Assembly: GCA_900546495.1 (NCBI GenBank)
Contig: URDN01000057.1
Span: 1-11,944, forward strand
DNA length: 11,944 nucleotides
Source: an uncultured Lachnospiraceae bacterium
GTDB taxonomy: Bacteria; Bacillota; Clostridia; Lachnospirales; Lachnospiraceae
Direction of reading: 5' to 3'
Position numbers and translations under genes: made by a program. The notes beneath the pieces were generated by a model. The model saw nothing but the letters and a program-made list of their open reading frames with translations. It searched no databases and was not told the DNA's origin. Positions 1 to 6,852 of the stretch are shown piece by piece (the first letter of the stretch is position 1; each line of letters starts with the position of its first letter).

Positions 1-53
1 CCCGCGGCCTCGACCTTGGCAAGGTCGCGCTCCACCAACTGAGCCACTCGCGC
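1..53 (-). tRNA. tRNA-Gly(GCC), 3' part cut off by window edge
   Basis: Read on the minus strand, the 5' acceptor arm is GCGCGAG (53-47), followed by T8/G9, a GCTC D-stem with a GTTGG-type D-loop, and an anticodon arm CGACC-TTGCCAA-GGTCG. The anticodon GCC (complement of 18-20) decodes glycine GGC/GGU. The T arm and 3' acceptor strand lie beyond base 1. The gene has its own promoter immediately upstream (95-123). The cloverleaf can be followed base by base, so identity is secure; only the missing 3' end and any following tRNAs are unknown. Confidence 0.95.
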
Positions 54-94
54 ATATCTTATTGTCTTTGGCTGTTCGCCTCAAGACAAGTGAT

Positions 95-123
95 ATAATA
101 CCGCGATCAGCACTAAAAGTCAA
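95..123 (-). promoter_or_regulatory. Sigma-A promoter of the tRNA-Gly gene
   Basis: On the minus strand, TTGACT (123-118) and TATTAT (100-95) are separated by exactly 17 bp, placing the transcription start about 35 bp before the tRNA 5' end. The -35 matches the consensus at five of six bases and so does the -10. The 54-361 stretch otherwise contains a strongly T-rich run (about 127-170) and no credible gene; a 285-bp open frame here overlaps this promoter and has no ribosome binding site. Confidence 0.85.
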
Positions 124-361
124 GCACTTTTTTCAATTTTTATTTTTTATTTTTTTACACCTTATTTTTTATACCTCTATTTATCTTTACCTTCTCACCG
201 GCTTTGTAGCCTTTCACCCAATTTTCCTTATCAGAATACCATTGCATTTTCCGGTGCCATCTTCCATAGAAGCAATTCTACCCTTTTTTTTCGAAGGAAC
301 ACATATTTTTCTTCTTTTTGCATATGATGTACAAAGTATGGTATGAGGGGGAAACTGTTGC

Positions 362-802
362 ATGCGTTCAAAGACAAAAATTATAGTGCTTCACATGAAA
401 GAAGTCATTTATACAACTATTTTTATTATTCTCGGAATTGTACTGATTTTTTTACTAATCTACATGTTTGGCCCGGGCAGGCACCAGAAAAACGGCAGCA
501 ACCAGCCGAAATACAAAGCCGGTGTATACACATCTTCGATTGCCTTTGAAGGGCAGACATTGGATGTGCAGGTCGTAGTGGATGAAGATCACATTAACTC
601 TGTGTCTTTTGTAAATCTGAATGATACCGTTGCCACCATGTATCCGCTGATGCAGTCCTCCATGGACAATATCAGTGAGCAGATCTGTAAAACCCAGTCC
701 ACCGACAACATTTCTTATTCAGGCGAAAATCAGTATACCGCTACGATGCTCCTGAATGCAGTAGAAGATGCGCTGGACAAAGCGGTTGTTTCTGATGAAT
801 AA
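362..802 (+). CDS. Membrane-anchored small protein with an FMN-binding-like extracellular domain
   Basis: The gene encodes 146 residues. It has a basic N-terminus, one membrane segment at about residues 14-36 (VIYTTIFIILGIVLIFLLIY), a short polar linker, then a soluble domain that should lie outside the cell. The domain begins YKAGVYTSS and ends NQYTATMLLNAVEDALDKA. That start/end pattern resembles FMN-binding (PF04205-type) domains, but the SGAT-type flavinylation motif is absent, so a cofactor is not assured. The start is set by GAGGGGG at 345-351, ten bases before the ATG; an internal ATG at 395 (MKEVIY) has no comparable site. A weak TATGAT at 323-328 is a possible -10. The gene stands alone and ends at a bidirectional terminator. 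Function is unknown; the protein is probably real and family-conserved in Lachnospiraceae, which is my recollection and not tested here. Confidence 0.8.
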   Translation: MRSKTKIIVLHMKEVIYTTIFIILGIVLIFLLIYMFGPGRHQKNGSNQPKYKAGVYTSSIAFEGQTLDVQVVVDEDHINSVSFVNLNDTVATMYPLMQSSMDNISEQICKTQSTDNISYSGENQYTATMLLNAVEDALDKAVVSDE

Positions 803-835
803 CATAGTGCGACACTTATTTTCAGCAAAAACAAA

Positions 836-878
836 CCCCATCGATGGCATCTGCTGCTCACGATGGGGTAATTTTTTT
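836..878. terminator. Bidirectional rho-independent terminator between convergent genes
   Basis: CCCCATCG (836-843) pairs perfectly with CGATGGGG (861-868) around a 17-nt loop. It is followed on the plus strand by TAATTTTTTT and preceded by an A-rich stretch that gives a U-rich tail on the minus-strand transcript. It serves the 362-802 gene and the convergent 893-1147 gene. Confidence 0.85.
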
Positions 879-892
879 CAAAACTTTTTGGC

Positions 893-1147
893 TTACTCTG
901 ATGCACTGTCTGTTGTGCTCAGTCCACTCAGATAATCACTCAATGCTGCTGTGGAAAGTTCCGTCTTTGTCATCGGTTTCTTCTCCTGATAGTAAGAATA
1001 TCCGGAAAATCCGATCCAGCACACAACTGCTGCCGCAATCACTACACCAAGGGTTCTTGCAAGTACACGATTGCGTTTCTCTTTTTTCATTGTCTTTTTT
1101 CTGTTTTTCTTTTCTTCTTTATATCTATCCACTTTTGCCTGACTCAT
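893..1147 (-). CDS. Small single-pass membrane protein, very basic N-terminus
   Basis: The gene encodes 84 residues of no family I recognise. Residues 1-27 are highly charged (KEEKKNRKKTMKKEKRNR) and should stay in the cytoplasm. Residues about 28-49 form one membrane helix (VLARTLGVVIAAAVVCWIGF), and the C-terminal 35 residues, rich in Ser and Thr, would face outside. The open frame continues upstream to 1234, but the ATG at 1147 is preceded by AAAGGAG at normal distance, and the 1185-1213 promoter lies inside the longer frame, so the longer start is excluded. It is transcribed alone and ends at the shared terminator at 836-878. Charge and topology suggest a membrane-peripheral accessory role, but nothing defines a function. 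Confidence 0.75.
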   Translation of the reverse strand: MSQAKVDRYKEEKKNRKKTMKKEKRNRVLARTLGVVIAAAVVCWIGFSGYSYYQEKKPMTKTELSTAALSDYLSGLSTTDSASE

Positions 1148-1184
1148 ATTCTGATAAGCTCCTTTTTGCTTTCTTTTCTCAAAA

Positions 1185-1213
1185 AGTATAGCATACCTGT
1201 TCGGGTTCGTCAA
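1185..1213 (-). promoter_or_regulatory. Sigma-A promoter for the 84-residue membrane protein
   Basis: On the minus strand, TTGACG (1213-1208) and TATACT (1190-1185) are spaced by 17 bp, each matching the consensus at five of six bases. The predicted start is near 1178, giving a leader of about 30 nt before the ATG at 1147. This fixes the short gene start and rules out the upstream in-frame extension. Confidence 0.85.
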
Positions 1214-1279
1214 TGAACGATACCGCCACTTCACTACAGTTTAACTCTGCTTCGCACTACAATTTCCAGCATTTGTCTC

Positions 1280-1308
1280 TTGCATTCAATACTTTTTCCC
1301 GATATGAT
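1280..1308 (+). promoter_or_regulatory. Probable promoter of the alpha/beta hydrolase gene
   Basis: TTGCAT (1280-1285) and TATGAT (1303-1308) are separated by 17 bp. The -10 is one base off consensus and the -35 has four of six. It implies a leader of about 135 nt before the start at 1452, which contains the 9-bp inverted repeat at 1339-1381. Confidence 0.55.
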
Positions 1309-1338
1309 GGAAACATAACAATCACTGATAGGTTTGCG

Positions 1339-1381
1339 ATGATTCCGAAAAAAATGTACCAGCTTACACTGCCGGAATCAT
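1339..1381 (+). repeat. 9-bp inverted repeat in the hydrolase leader
   Basis: ATGATTCCG (1339-1347) and CGGAATCAT (1373-1381) are perfect complements 25 bases apart. There is no T-run after it, so it is not a simple terminator. It could be an RNA hairpin in the hydrolase leader or a pair of protein-binding half-sites. I see no known riboswitch around it. Confidence 0.5.
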
Positions 1382-1451
1382 GCACGAAATCTCACATGTG
1401 TTCGACTTGAATCATTCGTGAAGTACAGATTGCAGAGGGGGAAAATCCAAT

Positions 1452-2384
1452 ATGAAACACGATATCAATTACCCATCTTCGGATGGAAAAACACAGATCC
1501 ACGCGATCATCTGGGAGCCGGAAGATACACCAAAAGCAATCTTGCAGATTTGTCACGGCATGGTTGATTACGCAGACCGATACAACGATTTTGCGCAGCA
1601 TGCTGCCGATCAGGGGTACTATGTGGTTGCCAATGACCACCTGGGACACGGGGCATCTGTTGTTACCGACGACCAGCATGGTTATTTCGGACACCCAAAT
1701 GGCAATGAATGCGTCATTGCTGACATTCATACACTGCGAACTATGACCCAGAAAAAATATCCGGATCTGCCTTATTTTTTCCTGGGACACAGCATGGGTT
1801 CTTTTTTAACTCGTCAGTATATCCAGATGCATGCGGATGGTCTGGCAGGTGCTGTGATCATGGGAACCGGTTCCCAACCGGGCATTGTGTTACATATCGG
1901 AAAACTGCTCTGCCGACTGATTGCGCTGTTTCGCGGATGGGAATACCGAAGTGCCTTTGTGGATAATATGGCATTTGGTGGTTACAATAAGCAGTTTGAA
2001 CCTGCGCGCACGCCAAGCGACTGGCTCACCAAGGACGAAGCCATTATTGATGCCTGTGTCAACAATCCATGGTCTACTTTCCGGTTCACGGTAAACGGTT
2101 ATTACCAGATGTTCCGCGGGATACAGTATATTCAGAAGCCGGCTCATATTCAACAGATTCCAAAAAATCTGCCACTTTTTTTCGTCGCCGGTGCGGATGA
2201 TCCTGTGGGAAACAATGGGAAAAGTGTGACACAGGTCTGCCAGCAATATAAAGATGTCGGGATTCAGGATGTGCAGATCAAACTTTATCTGGGAGATCGG
2301 CATGAGATTTTAAATGAGACCGATCGGGATGTCGTTTATGCGGATATTCTTACGTGGCTGAATGGACACTGTGTACGTGGATAA
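1452..2384 (+). CDS. Alpha/beta hydrolase, monoacylglycerol lipase / lysophospholipase-like
   Basis: This 310-residue protein has the full serine-hydrolase set of the Hydrolase_4 (serine aminopeptidase S33-like) family. It has the oxyanion-hole motif HGM at about 35-37, NDHLGHGAS at 61-69, nucleophile elbow GHSMGS with Ser114, an acid in GADDPVG (Asp250) and the catalytic His284 in DRHEIL. A cap region spans about 145-225. There is no signal peptide, so it acts in the cytoplasm, most likely on monoacylglycerols or lysophospholipids; other esters cannot be excluded. The ATG at 1452 is preceded by AGAGGGGG (1434-1441). It is a single-gene unit that converges on the hexitol operon, with two structured hairpin repeats between them. 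Family is certain; substrate is inferred. Confidence 0.92.
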   Translation: MKHDINYPSSDGKTQIHAIIWEPEDTPKAILQICHGMVDYADRYNDFAQHAADQGYYVVANDHLGHGASVVTDDQHGYFGHPNGNECVIADIHTLRTMTQKKYPDLPYFFLGHSMGSFLTRQYIQMHADGLAGAVIMGTGSQPGIVLHIGKLLCRLIALFRGWEYRSAFVDNMAFGGYNKQFEPARTPSDWLTKDEAIIDACVNNPWSTFRFTVNGYYQMFRGIQYIQKPAHIQQIPKNLPLFFVAGADDPVGNNGKSVTQVCQQYKDVGIQDVQIKLYLGDRHEILNETDRDVVYADILTWLNGHCVRG

Positions 2385-2397
2385 AATTTAGGTATTG

Positions 2398-2471
2398 AAT
2401 GGGGAATCAAGGAATTTTGTCTTGTCAGCTAACAATCGCTTTCCAAGAAAAAAATCCACTGATTCCCCAAT
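2398..2471. repeat. Conserved-core hairpin element, copy 1
   Basis: A 74-nt imperfect palindrome begins 13 bases after the hydrolase stop codon. Outer stem GGGGAATCA (2401-2409) pairs with TGATTCCCC (2460-2468). After a small bulge come GGA/TCC, TTTT/AAAA, a single G-A mismatch, and TCTTG/CAAGA closing a 19-nt loop (2425-2443). The inner part is shared with copies 2 and 3, while the outer stem is unique. On the minus strand the core reads TTTTTTC, then AGCGATT in the loop, then GACAAAAT. No T-run follows, so it is not a standard terminator, although it may act as an mRNA 3' end. Confidence 0.85.
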
Positions 2472-2540
2472 TTACGTTACGGAATATATAAAACTTCCAC
2501 TTCCTTAAACGTGATTTTTGAATCTCAATATCGTAAATTA

Positions 2541-2605
2541 GAAACTCCAGCTATTTTTTCTTAGCGAGCGATTATTAGCCGATAAGACAAAATAGCCGGA
2601 GTTTC
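2541..2605. repeat. Conserved-core hairpin element, copy 2 (inverted relative to copy 1)
   Basis: GAAACTCC (2541-2548) pairs with GGAGTTTC (2598-2605). One A-C mismatch follows, then GCTATTTT (2550-2557) pairs with AAAATAGC (2589-2596). A T-C mismatch comes next, then TCTTA (2559-2563) pairs with TAAGA (2583-2587), leaving a 19-nt loop (2564-2582) containing AGCGATT. The core is on the plus strand, opposite to copy 1. It sits 37 bp beyond the PTS gene stop, so copies 1 and 2 each follow one of the two convergent genes and present the same orientation to their own transcript. Bases 2472-2540, between the two copies, are AT-rich with no gene. Confidence 0.85.
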
Positions 2606-2641
2606 CTTCACAATCTTAAATTTTTACCACCAAAGAAACTT

Positions 2642-4555
2642 TTAAGACAACCGTTCCATTACCCAGTCAAGATCGGAAGTTGTTTTCATTTTTTCCAGTA
2701 CTTCTTCATCTTCTAATACTTCACAGATTTTTGCCAGCAGATCCAGATGCTCATCTCCGATTCCGGCAATTCCAAACACAAGCTGTGCTTTTTCATCACC
2801 AAAATCAACACCTTCCGGATACTGGAAGAATACAATACCAGTTTTCTTTACAGTACCTTTTGCCTGGCTGGTTCCATGCGGAATTGCAACACCCATTCTC
2901 ATATAAGTTGTGATAAGTTTTTCACGTTCCTGCATGGCATCTACATAAGTTTCATCTACATATCCAAGCTGATGCAGTAATTCACCAGCTGCCTGAATGG
3001 CTTCTTCTTTTGATACCGGTGCCTGATTCAGACGGATACCATCTTTGATCAGAACCTGTTTTTTTGCAACAGGTGTCGCTTTTTCTTCCTGTTTTTCAAC
3101 AGATACTGATTTTTCTGTCTGTTCCTCAGCCGGAACATTTGTATCAGCTATCTGTGCAGAACCTGCTTTTTCTTTGTTGGTCAACTGTTCATACAATTCA
3201 TCCAATGCCGGATCTGCAAGGAAGTTTCCAATCGTCACAAGCTGTGCCTGCGGTGCGGATTTTCTTGCACGGTCTGCCAGTGTCATCTGAACAACCGCGA
3301 TATCGCAGTCTGCCGGAATGTTATCTACAGACGTGTTGCTTACATGAATCTGCGGACATACCATTTTCAGACGGTTACGGAATTTTGTTGCTCCCATAGC
3401 GGAAGAACCCATTCCGGCATCACATGCGAAAATGATTTTCTTTACTTCAGATGCATCTTTGATTGCAACCGGAACAGCAGCTTCTCCTTTTGATTCTGCT
3501 TTCATAGCTGCCATCTCTGCCTGCGCATCTTCCAGGTTGGTCTTACCGCCTGCTATTTTTACGATCGGTGATGCAATGGCAAAGGAAATACCTGTTGCGA
3601 TAGCCACACCAACTAATACTTTCCAGATATCCGTTCCCGGAGTCATCATCAGATATGCAATGAGAGATCCCGGAGAAGCTGGTCCTACCAGGCCGCAGCC
3701 TGTCAGGTTAAACCAGAAAATTGCTGCCATATTTCCGACGATCGGTGCAATAATCACAAGCGGATTCATCAGAATATATGGGAAATATATCTCGTGAATA
3801 CCACCTAATACATGGATGATCACAGCGCCCGGTGCGGACTGTTTTGTCTTTTTATCTTTACAGAAGAACATATATGCAAGCAGAACACCAAGTCCGGGAC
3901 CAGGGTTTGGCTCAAGCATATACATAATGGATTTTCCGACCTCTGCTGCCTGTGCAGTAGCCAGCGGTGTGAAAATACCATGATTAATTGCATTGTTTAA
4001 GAATAATACTTTTGCCGGCTCAATGAAAATCGCAACCAGCGGAAGCAGGCTGTGGCTCACCAGAATATTTACTCCTGCTGCCAGAACAGCTAAAATACCA
4101 CTCATCACCGGGCCGACAACCACATACCCCAGAATTGCCAGCAGCATACCGATGATACCTGCTGAAAAATTATTGATCAGCATCTCAAATCCGGCCGGCA
4201 TATGTCCGTCCATCAACTGATCAAATTTTTTGATACAGAATCCTGCCAACGGTCCCATAACCATAGCGGCCATCAGCATTGTGATAGAAGTATCACTCAT
4301 AATCGCACCGATCACTGCAATCGCACCTACGACACGTCCTCTGTCGCCGCCTACCATTTTTCCACCGGTAGATGCGATCAGGATCGGAATCAGATATGTC
4401 AGCATCGGTGATACCATACTGTTTAATTTTTCATTTGGAATCCAGCCTGTATCGATGAACAGCGCTGCCAGAAAACCAAATGCGATCAATGCTCCAATAT
4501 TCGGCATAACCATTCCCGACAGGAACTTACCGAATTTCTGTACTTTGTTTTTCAC
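2642..4555 (-). CDS. mtlA: PTS mannitol/hexitol-type EIICBA transporter (MtlA/CmtA family)
   Basis: The 637-residue three-domain enzyme II transports and phosphorylates a hexitol, probably mannitol or a close relative. Residues 1 to about 335 form the membrane EIIC, including VMPNIGALIAFGF and the GGIHE substrate motif (251-255). EIIB carries the phosphocysteine in FACDAGMGSS (Cys378). A Glu/Lys/Ala-rich linker covers about 465-500, and EIIA has the phosphohistidine in VAIPHGTS (His560). Length equals that of E. coli MtlA. The start is GTG at 4555: an ATG 15 bases upstream has the Shine-Dalgarno GGGAGG within its own second and third codons, so it cannot be the start, and family members begin near the KVQKFGKFL stretch. 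It is the last gene of the operon, 91 bp after deoR. Mannitol is the best guess, but the partner dehydrogenase is YggP/SorE-like, not MtlD. Confidence 0.93.
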   Translation of the reverse strand: MKNKVQKFGKFLSGMVMPNIGALIAFGFLAALFIDTGWIPNEKLNSMVSPMLTYLIPILIASTGGKMVGGDRGRVVGAIAVIGAIMSDTSITMLMAAMVMGPLAGFCIKKFDQLMDGHMPAGFEMLINNFSAGIIGMLLAILGYVVVGPVMSGILAVLAAGVNILVSHSLLPLVAIFIEPAKVLFLNNAINHGIFTPLATAQAAEVGKSIMYMLEPNPGPGLGVLLAYMFFCKDKKTKQSAPGAVIIHVLGGIHEIYFPYILMNPLVIIAPIVGNMAAIFWFNLTGCGLVGPASPGSLIAYLMMTPGTDIWKVLVGVAIATGISFAIASPIVKIAGGKTNLEDAQAEMAAMKAESKGEAAVPVAIKDASEVKKIIFACDAGMGSSAMGATKFRNRLKMVCPQIHVSNTSVDNIPADCDIAVVQMTLADRARKSAPQAQLVTIGNFLADPALDELYEQLTNKEKAGSAQIADTNVPAEEQTEKSVSVEKQEEKATPVAKKQVLIKDGIRLNQAPVSKEEAIQAAGELLHQLGYVDETYVDAMQEREKLITTYMRMGVAIPHGTSQAKGTVKKTGIVFFQYPEGVDFGDEKAQLVFGIAGIGDEHLDLLAKICEVLEDEEVLEKMKTTSDLDWVMERLS

Positions 4556-4573
4556 AATAATACCTCCCACTTT

Positions 4574-4588
4574 TGTAGTCCTACTACA
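4574..4588 (-). repeat. Small perfect hairpin just upstream of the PTS ribosome binding site
   Basis: TGTAGT and ACTACA are perfect complements around a 3-base centre. The element ends 9 bases before the GGGAGG of the PTS gene, so in the mRNA a 6-bp hairpin would sit directly upstream of its translation start. It may tune translation or stability in the deoR-PTS gap; it could also be an operator-like palindrome. Confidence 0.5.
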
Positions 4589-4646
4589 GAAACAATGGGA
4601 AATGTTGCAAAATTGGCATCTGAAAAACTTTTTTCATATAATAATT

Positions 4647-5408
4647 CTAATATACGACAATGTGATGCTTTTCACATTCCAAAAGAAAATCTTCCGGCAA
4701 TTCTCCATCGGATATAATAACGTCCACATCCGACAATTCACAGATCGTATAAGTACTCTTGATATCTGTCTTGGAAGAATCCATCAGAACAATTACCCGT
4801 TCTGCCTGCGCGATGGCTGTACGCTTTAACATCGCTTCTTCACTGTTTCCACAGGTAAAGCCAGCTTTCATTGAATACCCTGTTACCCCTAAAAATGTCT
4901 GATGAAAGTTTACCTGTTCCAGTTCCCGAATGGCTGAAATACCGTACATACTGATGCTGTAGCGGTTCAGCTGTCCGCCTGTCAGCATGATGACAGGCTT
5001 TGTGAGATTGGCTAGTTCCGTTGCACAGGAAAGACCTGTGGTATAGATCAGATTGGACTGATCCGGAAAAATCCGGGCAAGCTCTGTTGTTGTACTTCCG
5101 GAATCCAGAAAAATAGCGGTATCCGGCTGAATCAACTGTTTTGCCTTTTTTGCAATCTCCTGTTTTGCCTGTATGTTGCGCACCGAACGTCTGGTGAGAT
5201 AATCATCTGTACCGATCACCAGCTGCACGGATTTTGCGCCACCGTGTATCCTTACGATTTCTTTTGCCGCATCCAGAGCTTTGAGATCCGTACGGAGTGT
5301 CATTTCTGACACATTCGGGAACTGCTCCTTAATCTGTGAAAAACTTACTGTTCCGTGTTTGTTTACCAGTTCCGCAATCGCATTTCTGCGCATTTCCATT
5401 GCATCCAT
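4647..5408 (-). CDS. DeoR-family transcriptional regulator of the hexitol operon
   Basis: This 253-residue protein has the standard DeoR layout. An N-terminal winged helix-turn-helix covers residues about 4-58, with recognition helix SEMTLRTDL and the family signature RIHGGA at 53-58. The C-terminal DeoRC sensor domain has LDSGSTT at 101-107, expected to bind a phosphorylated sugar or polyol, and continues through TGL, MLTGGQLN and FLGVTGY. Its position between the dehydrogenase and the PTS, on the same strand, makes it the likely repressor of this operon, released by the hexitol phosphate or its keto product. The ATG at 5408 follows GGAGAGGAG. Likely operators are the palindromes and TTGTTG half-sites at 6782-7009, which is inferred from position and not proven. 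Confidence 0.93.
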   Translation of the reverse strand: MDAMEMRRNAIAELVNKHGTVSFSQIKEQFPNVSEMTLRTDLKALDAAKEIVRIHGGAKSVQLVIGTDDYLTRRSVRNIQAKQEIAKKAKQLIQPDTAIFLDSGSTTTELARIFPDQSNLIYTTGLSCATELANLTKPVIMLTGGQLNRYSISMYGISAIRELEQVNFHQTFLGVTGYSMKAGFTCGNSEEAMLKRTAIAQAERVIVLMDSSKTDIKSTYTICELSDVDVIISDGELPEDFLLECEKHHIVVY

Positions 5409-5422
5409 AGTTTCTCCTCTCC

Positions 5423-5463
5423 GCCAGAGTTTCTCAATTCCTGACGGATTGGAGAATTCTGGC
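5423..5463 (-). repeat. Intercistronic hairpin between dehydrogenase and deoR
   Basis: GCCAGAGTTTCTCAAT (5423-5438) pairs with ATTGGAGAATTCTGGC (5448-5463) over 16 positions with one true mismatch and a few G-U pairs. Inner CC/GG pairs leave a tiny loop. In the mRNA it ends just before the deoR Shine-Dalgarno (GGAGAGGAG). It has no U-run, so it looks like a processing or stability element that could set the ratio of dehydrogenase to the downstream genes, not a terminator. Confidence 0.7.
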
Positions 5464-5468
5464 AGTCC

Positions 5469-6737
5469 TTATTCTGTAATAAAGTTTGCAAGTAAATATT
5501 CTTCTGCTTCCGGACACCATAATCCCTGATGAGCATCTACGATGTCAGCCAGAGCGATGTAACGGTCATCGTTTCTATCGGCTGCTGCTTTTCTCAGCTC
5601 ATCTAATGCTGTCAACGGCATGCTTAAGTGTGTGTAAATTAATTTTTTTCCACCCGGAATCTTTGGAAGATTCAGAGTTGTCTCAGCTGCTGCATCCAAA
5701 CCTCCGATATGTGTAACCATAACTGCCGGATTGATGCGTTTTGCAGCGGTCAGTTCCAGAGACTCGATCATATCTGCAGTATTTCCACCTGTAGTTCCCA
5801 TTACATGTGTAGAATTATAATGTACATCGTAAAAATTCATCTCTGCACTGAATTTTTTGTCTGTCGGACCTGCAAAGAAGTTCAGACAGCCATCTCTTCC
5901 AAGAATCGCACTGGACTGAGTTACAACAGCAGATACCGGTGCGTAGCACAGTACATCATCGTATCCTGTGCCGCCGGAAATTTTGATCAGCTCAGCAACC
6001 GGATCCTCAAGTTTTCCTGTATTTACAAAGTGAAGATCAATTCCTTCTTTTTCATAGTCAGCAACTGGGAATAATTCCTCTGCACGCTCCAGGCGATCCT
6101 GGTTGATATCCGTTACAACAACCATGGAAGGACGTACATCACGGTGTAATGCATAGGTTAAAGCACCCAGTCCCATTGGGCCTGCACCTGCCATGATGGC
6201 AAGTTTACCATTCTCTTTGATACCCATCTCATGTGTGTATACACCCATCTGTGTATGATAAGCTGCATGAAATGCTCCGATACTGCATGACATCGGCTCA
6301 GCCAGAGAAGCTTCATAATAAGCACGGCCTTTGTACTCAAGCAGGCATCCAAGTTCCATAACCTCTGCCGGAATTATGCAATAAGTTGCATCTCCGCCAA
6401 AGAACTCATAAGAATATCCAGGGCTCCACATGGTTCCTTTGTAGTTTAATGCCGGTTGAAGGGTAAATTTCATACCCGGTTTAAACTGATCCTGATGATT
6501 TTTACCAACTTTTACAATGTCACCTGCGAACTCATGTCCCATGATTGCCGGATGCTCTGCAACATCCTCATGCACTCTCTTATGCTCTGTTCCAAGGATT
6601 GCACATTTGTAAGTTGACATACAAATACTGTCGGAAACTACCTTTACAAGGATTTCGTCATCAGTGATTTCCGGAAGTTCGAACTCTTCCAGTCTCAGGT
6701 CATTTGCTGCGTGTAATCTTACTCCTTTTGCTTTCAT
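5469..6737 (-). CDS. Zinc-type alcohol dehydrogenase, L-sorbose-1-phosphate reductase / YggP-like
   Basis: This 422-residue medium-chain dehydrogenase/reductase is close in length to E. coli YggP and Klebsiella SorE. The zinc-site Cys39 lies in DSICMSTYK, followed by GHEFAG (67-72). The nucleotide-binding Rossmann motif is GAGPMGLGA at 184-192, then VVTDIN, whose Asp suggests NAD(H) preference. The four-cysteine structural zinc lobe of ordinary alcohol dehydrogenases is not evident, as in the SorE/YggP group. As first gene of the operon with a hexitol PTS, it probably oxidises the incoming hexitol phosphate to a ketose phosphate (or runs in the reductive direction, as SorE does). The ATG at 6737 follows AAAGGAG by 8 bases. 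It is expressed from the promoter at 6870-6898 behind a structured leader of about 125 nt. Confidence 0.88.
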   Translation of the reverse strand: MKAKGVRLHAANDLRLEEFELPEITDDEILVKVVSDSICMSTYKCAILGTEHKRVHEDVAEHPAIMGHEFAGDIVKVGKNHQDQFKPGMKFTLQPALNYKGTMWSPGYSYEFFGGDATYCIIPAEVMELGCLLEYKGRAYYEASLAEPMSCSIGAFHAAYHTQMGVYTHEMGIKENGKLAIMAGAGPMGLGALTYALHRDVRPSMVVVTDINQDRLERAEELFPVADYEKEGIDLHFVNTGKLEDPVAELIKISGGTGYDDVLCYAPVSAVVTQSSAILGRDGCLNFFAGPTDKKFSAEMNFYDVHYNSTHVMGTTGGNTADMIESLELTAAKRINPAVMVTHIGGLDAAAETTLNLPKIPGGKKLIYTHLSMPLTALDELRKAAADRNDDRYIALADIVDAHQGLWCPEAEEYLLANFITE

Positions 6738-6781
6738 AATAAAAGCTCCTTTCTACATGTTATTCCCGTTTTTTCGCTTTT

Positions 6782-6815
6782 GCAACAACAAAAATATTTT
6801 CTTTTTCATTGTTGC
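6782..6815 (-). promoter_or_regulatory. Leader hairpin of the hexitol operon mRNA
   Basis: On the minus-strand RNA, 6815-6803 pairs with 6794-6782 over 13 positions with an 8-nt loop. Two central pairs are U-G and G-U, so the pairing is complete only in minus-strand RNA and not as a DNA palindrome. It also carries TTGTTG/CAACAA sequences. GCUUUU at 6837-6832 and GCUUUU in the dehydrogenase Shine-Dalgarno (6746-6741) can each pair with the same AAAAGC (6781-6776), so two alternative folds are possible. No known riboswitch is recognised. Confidence 0.5.
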
Positions 6816-6852
6816 TTGTTATTGTTGTTTTAAAAGCTTATTTCTTTTATTT

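Noticed and set aside
62..346. Open frame of 94 codons beside the tRNA gene
   Set aside because: It overlaps the tRNA promoter, starts at a non-ATG codon without a ribosome binding site, and its hydrophobic translation reflects the T-rich DNA at 127-170.
1371..1383. 13-base match GCCGGAATCATGC shared with the second trkH repeat (10553-10565)
   Set aside because: A 13-mer match is expected about once by chance in a window of this size, and the promoter part of the trkH repeat (TATATT) is missing here.
2398..2605. Integron attC-type sites as explanation of the core hairpins
   Set aside because: No GTTRRRY/RYYYAAC core sites are present at the stem bases, no integrase gene is seen, and the loop rather than the stem is conserved.
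2398..2605. Classical MITE or IS remnant as explanation of the core hairpins
   Set aside because: The ends differ between copies although each is self-complementary, and no flanking direct target duplications are visible; fixed terminal inverted repeats would be shared.
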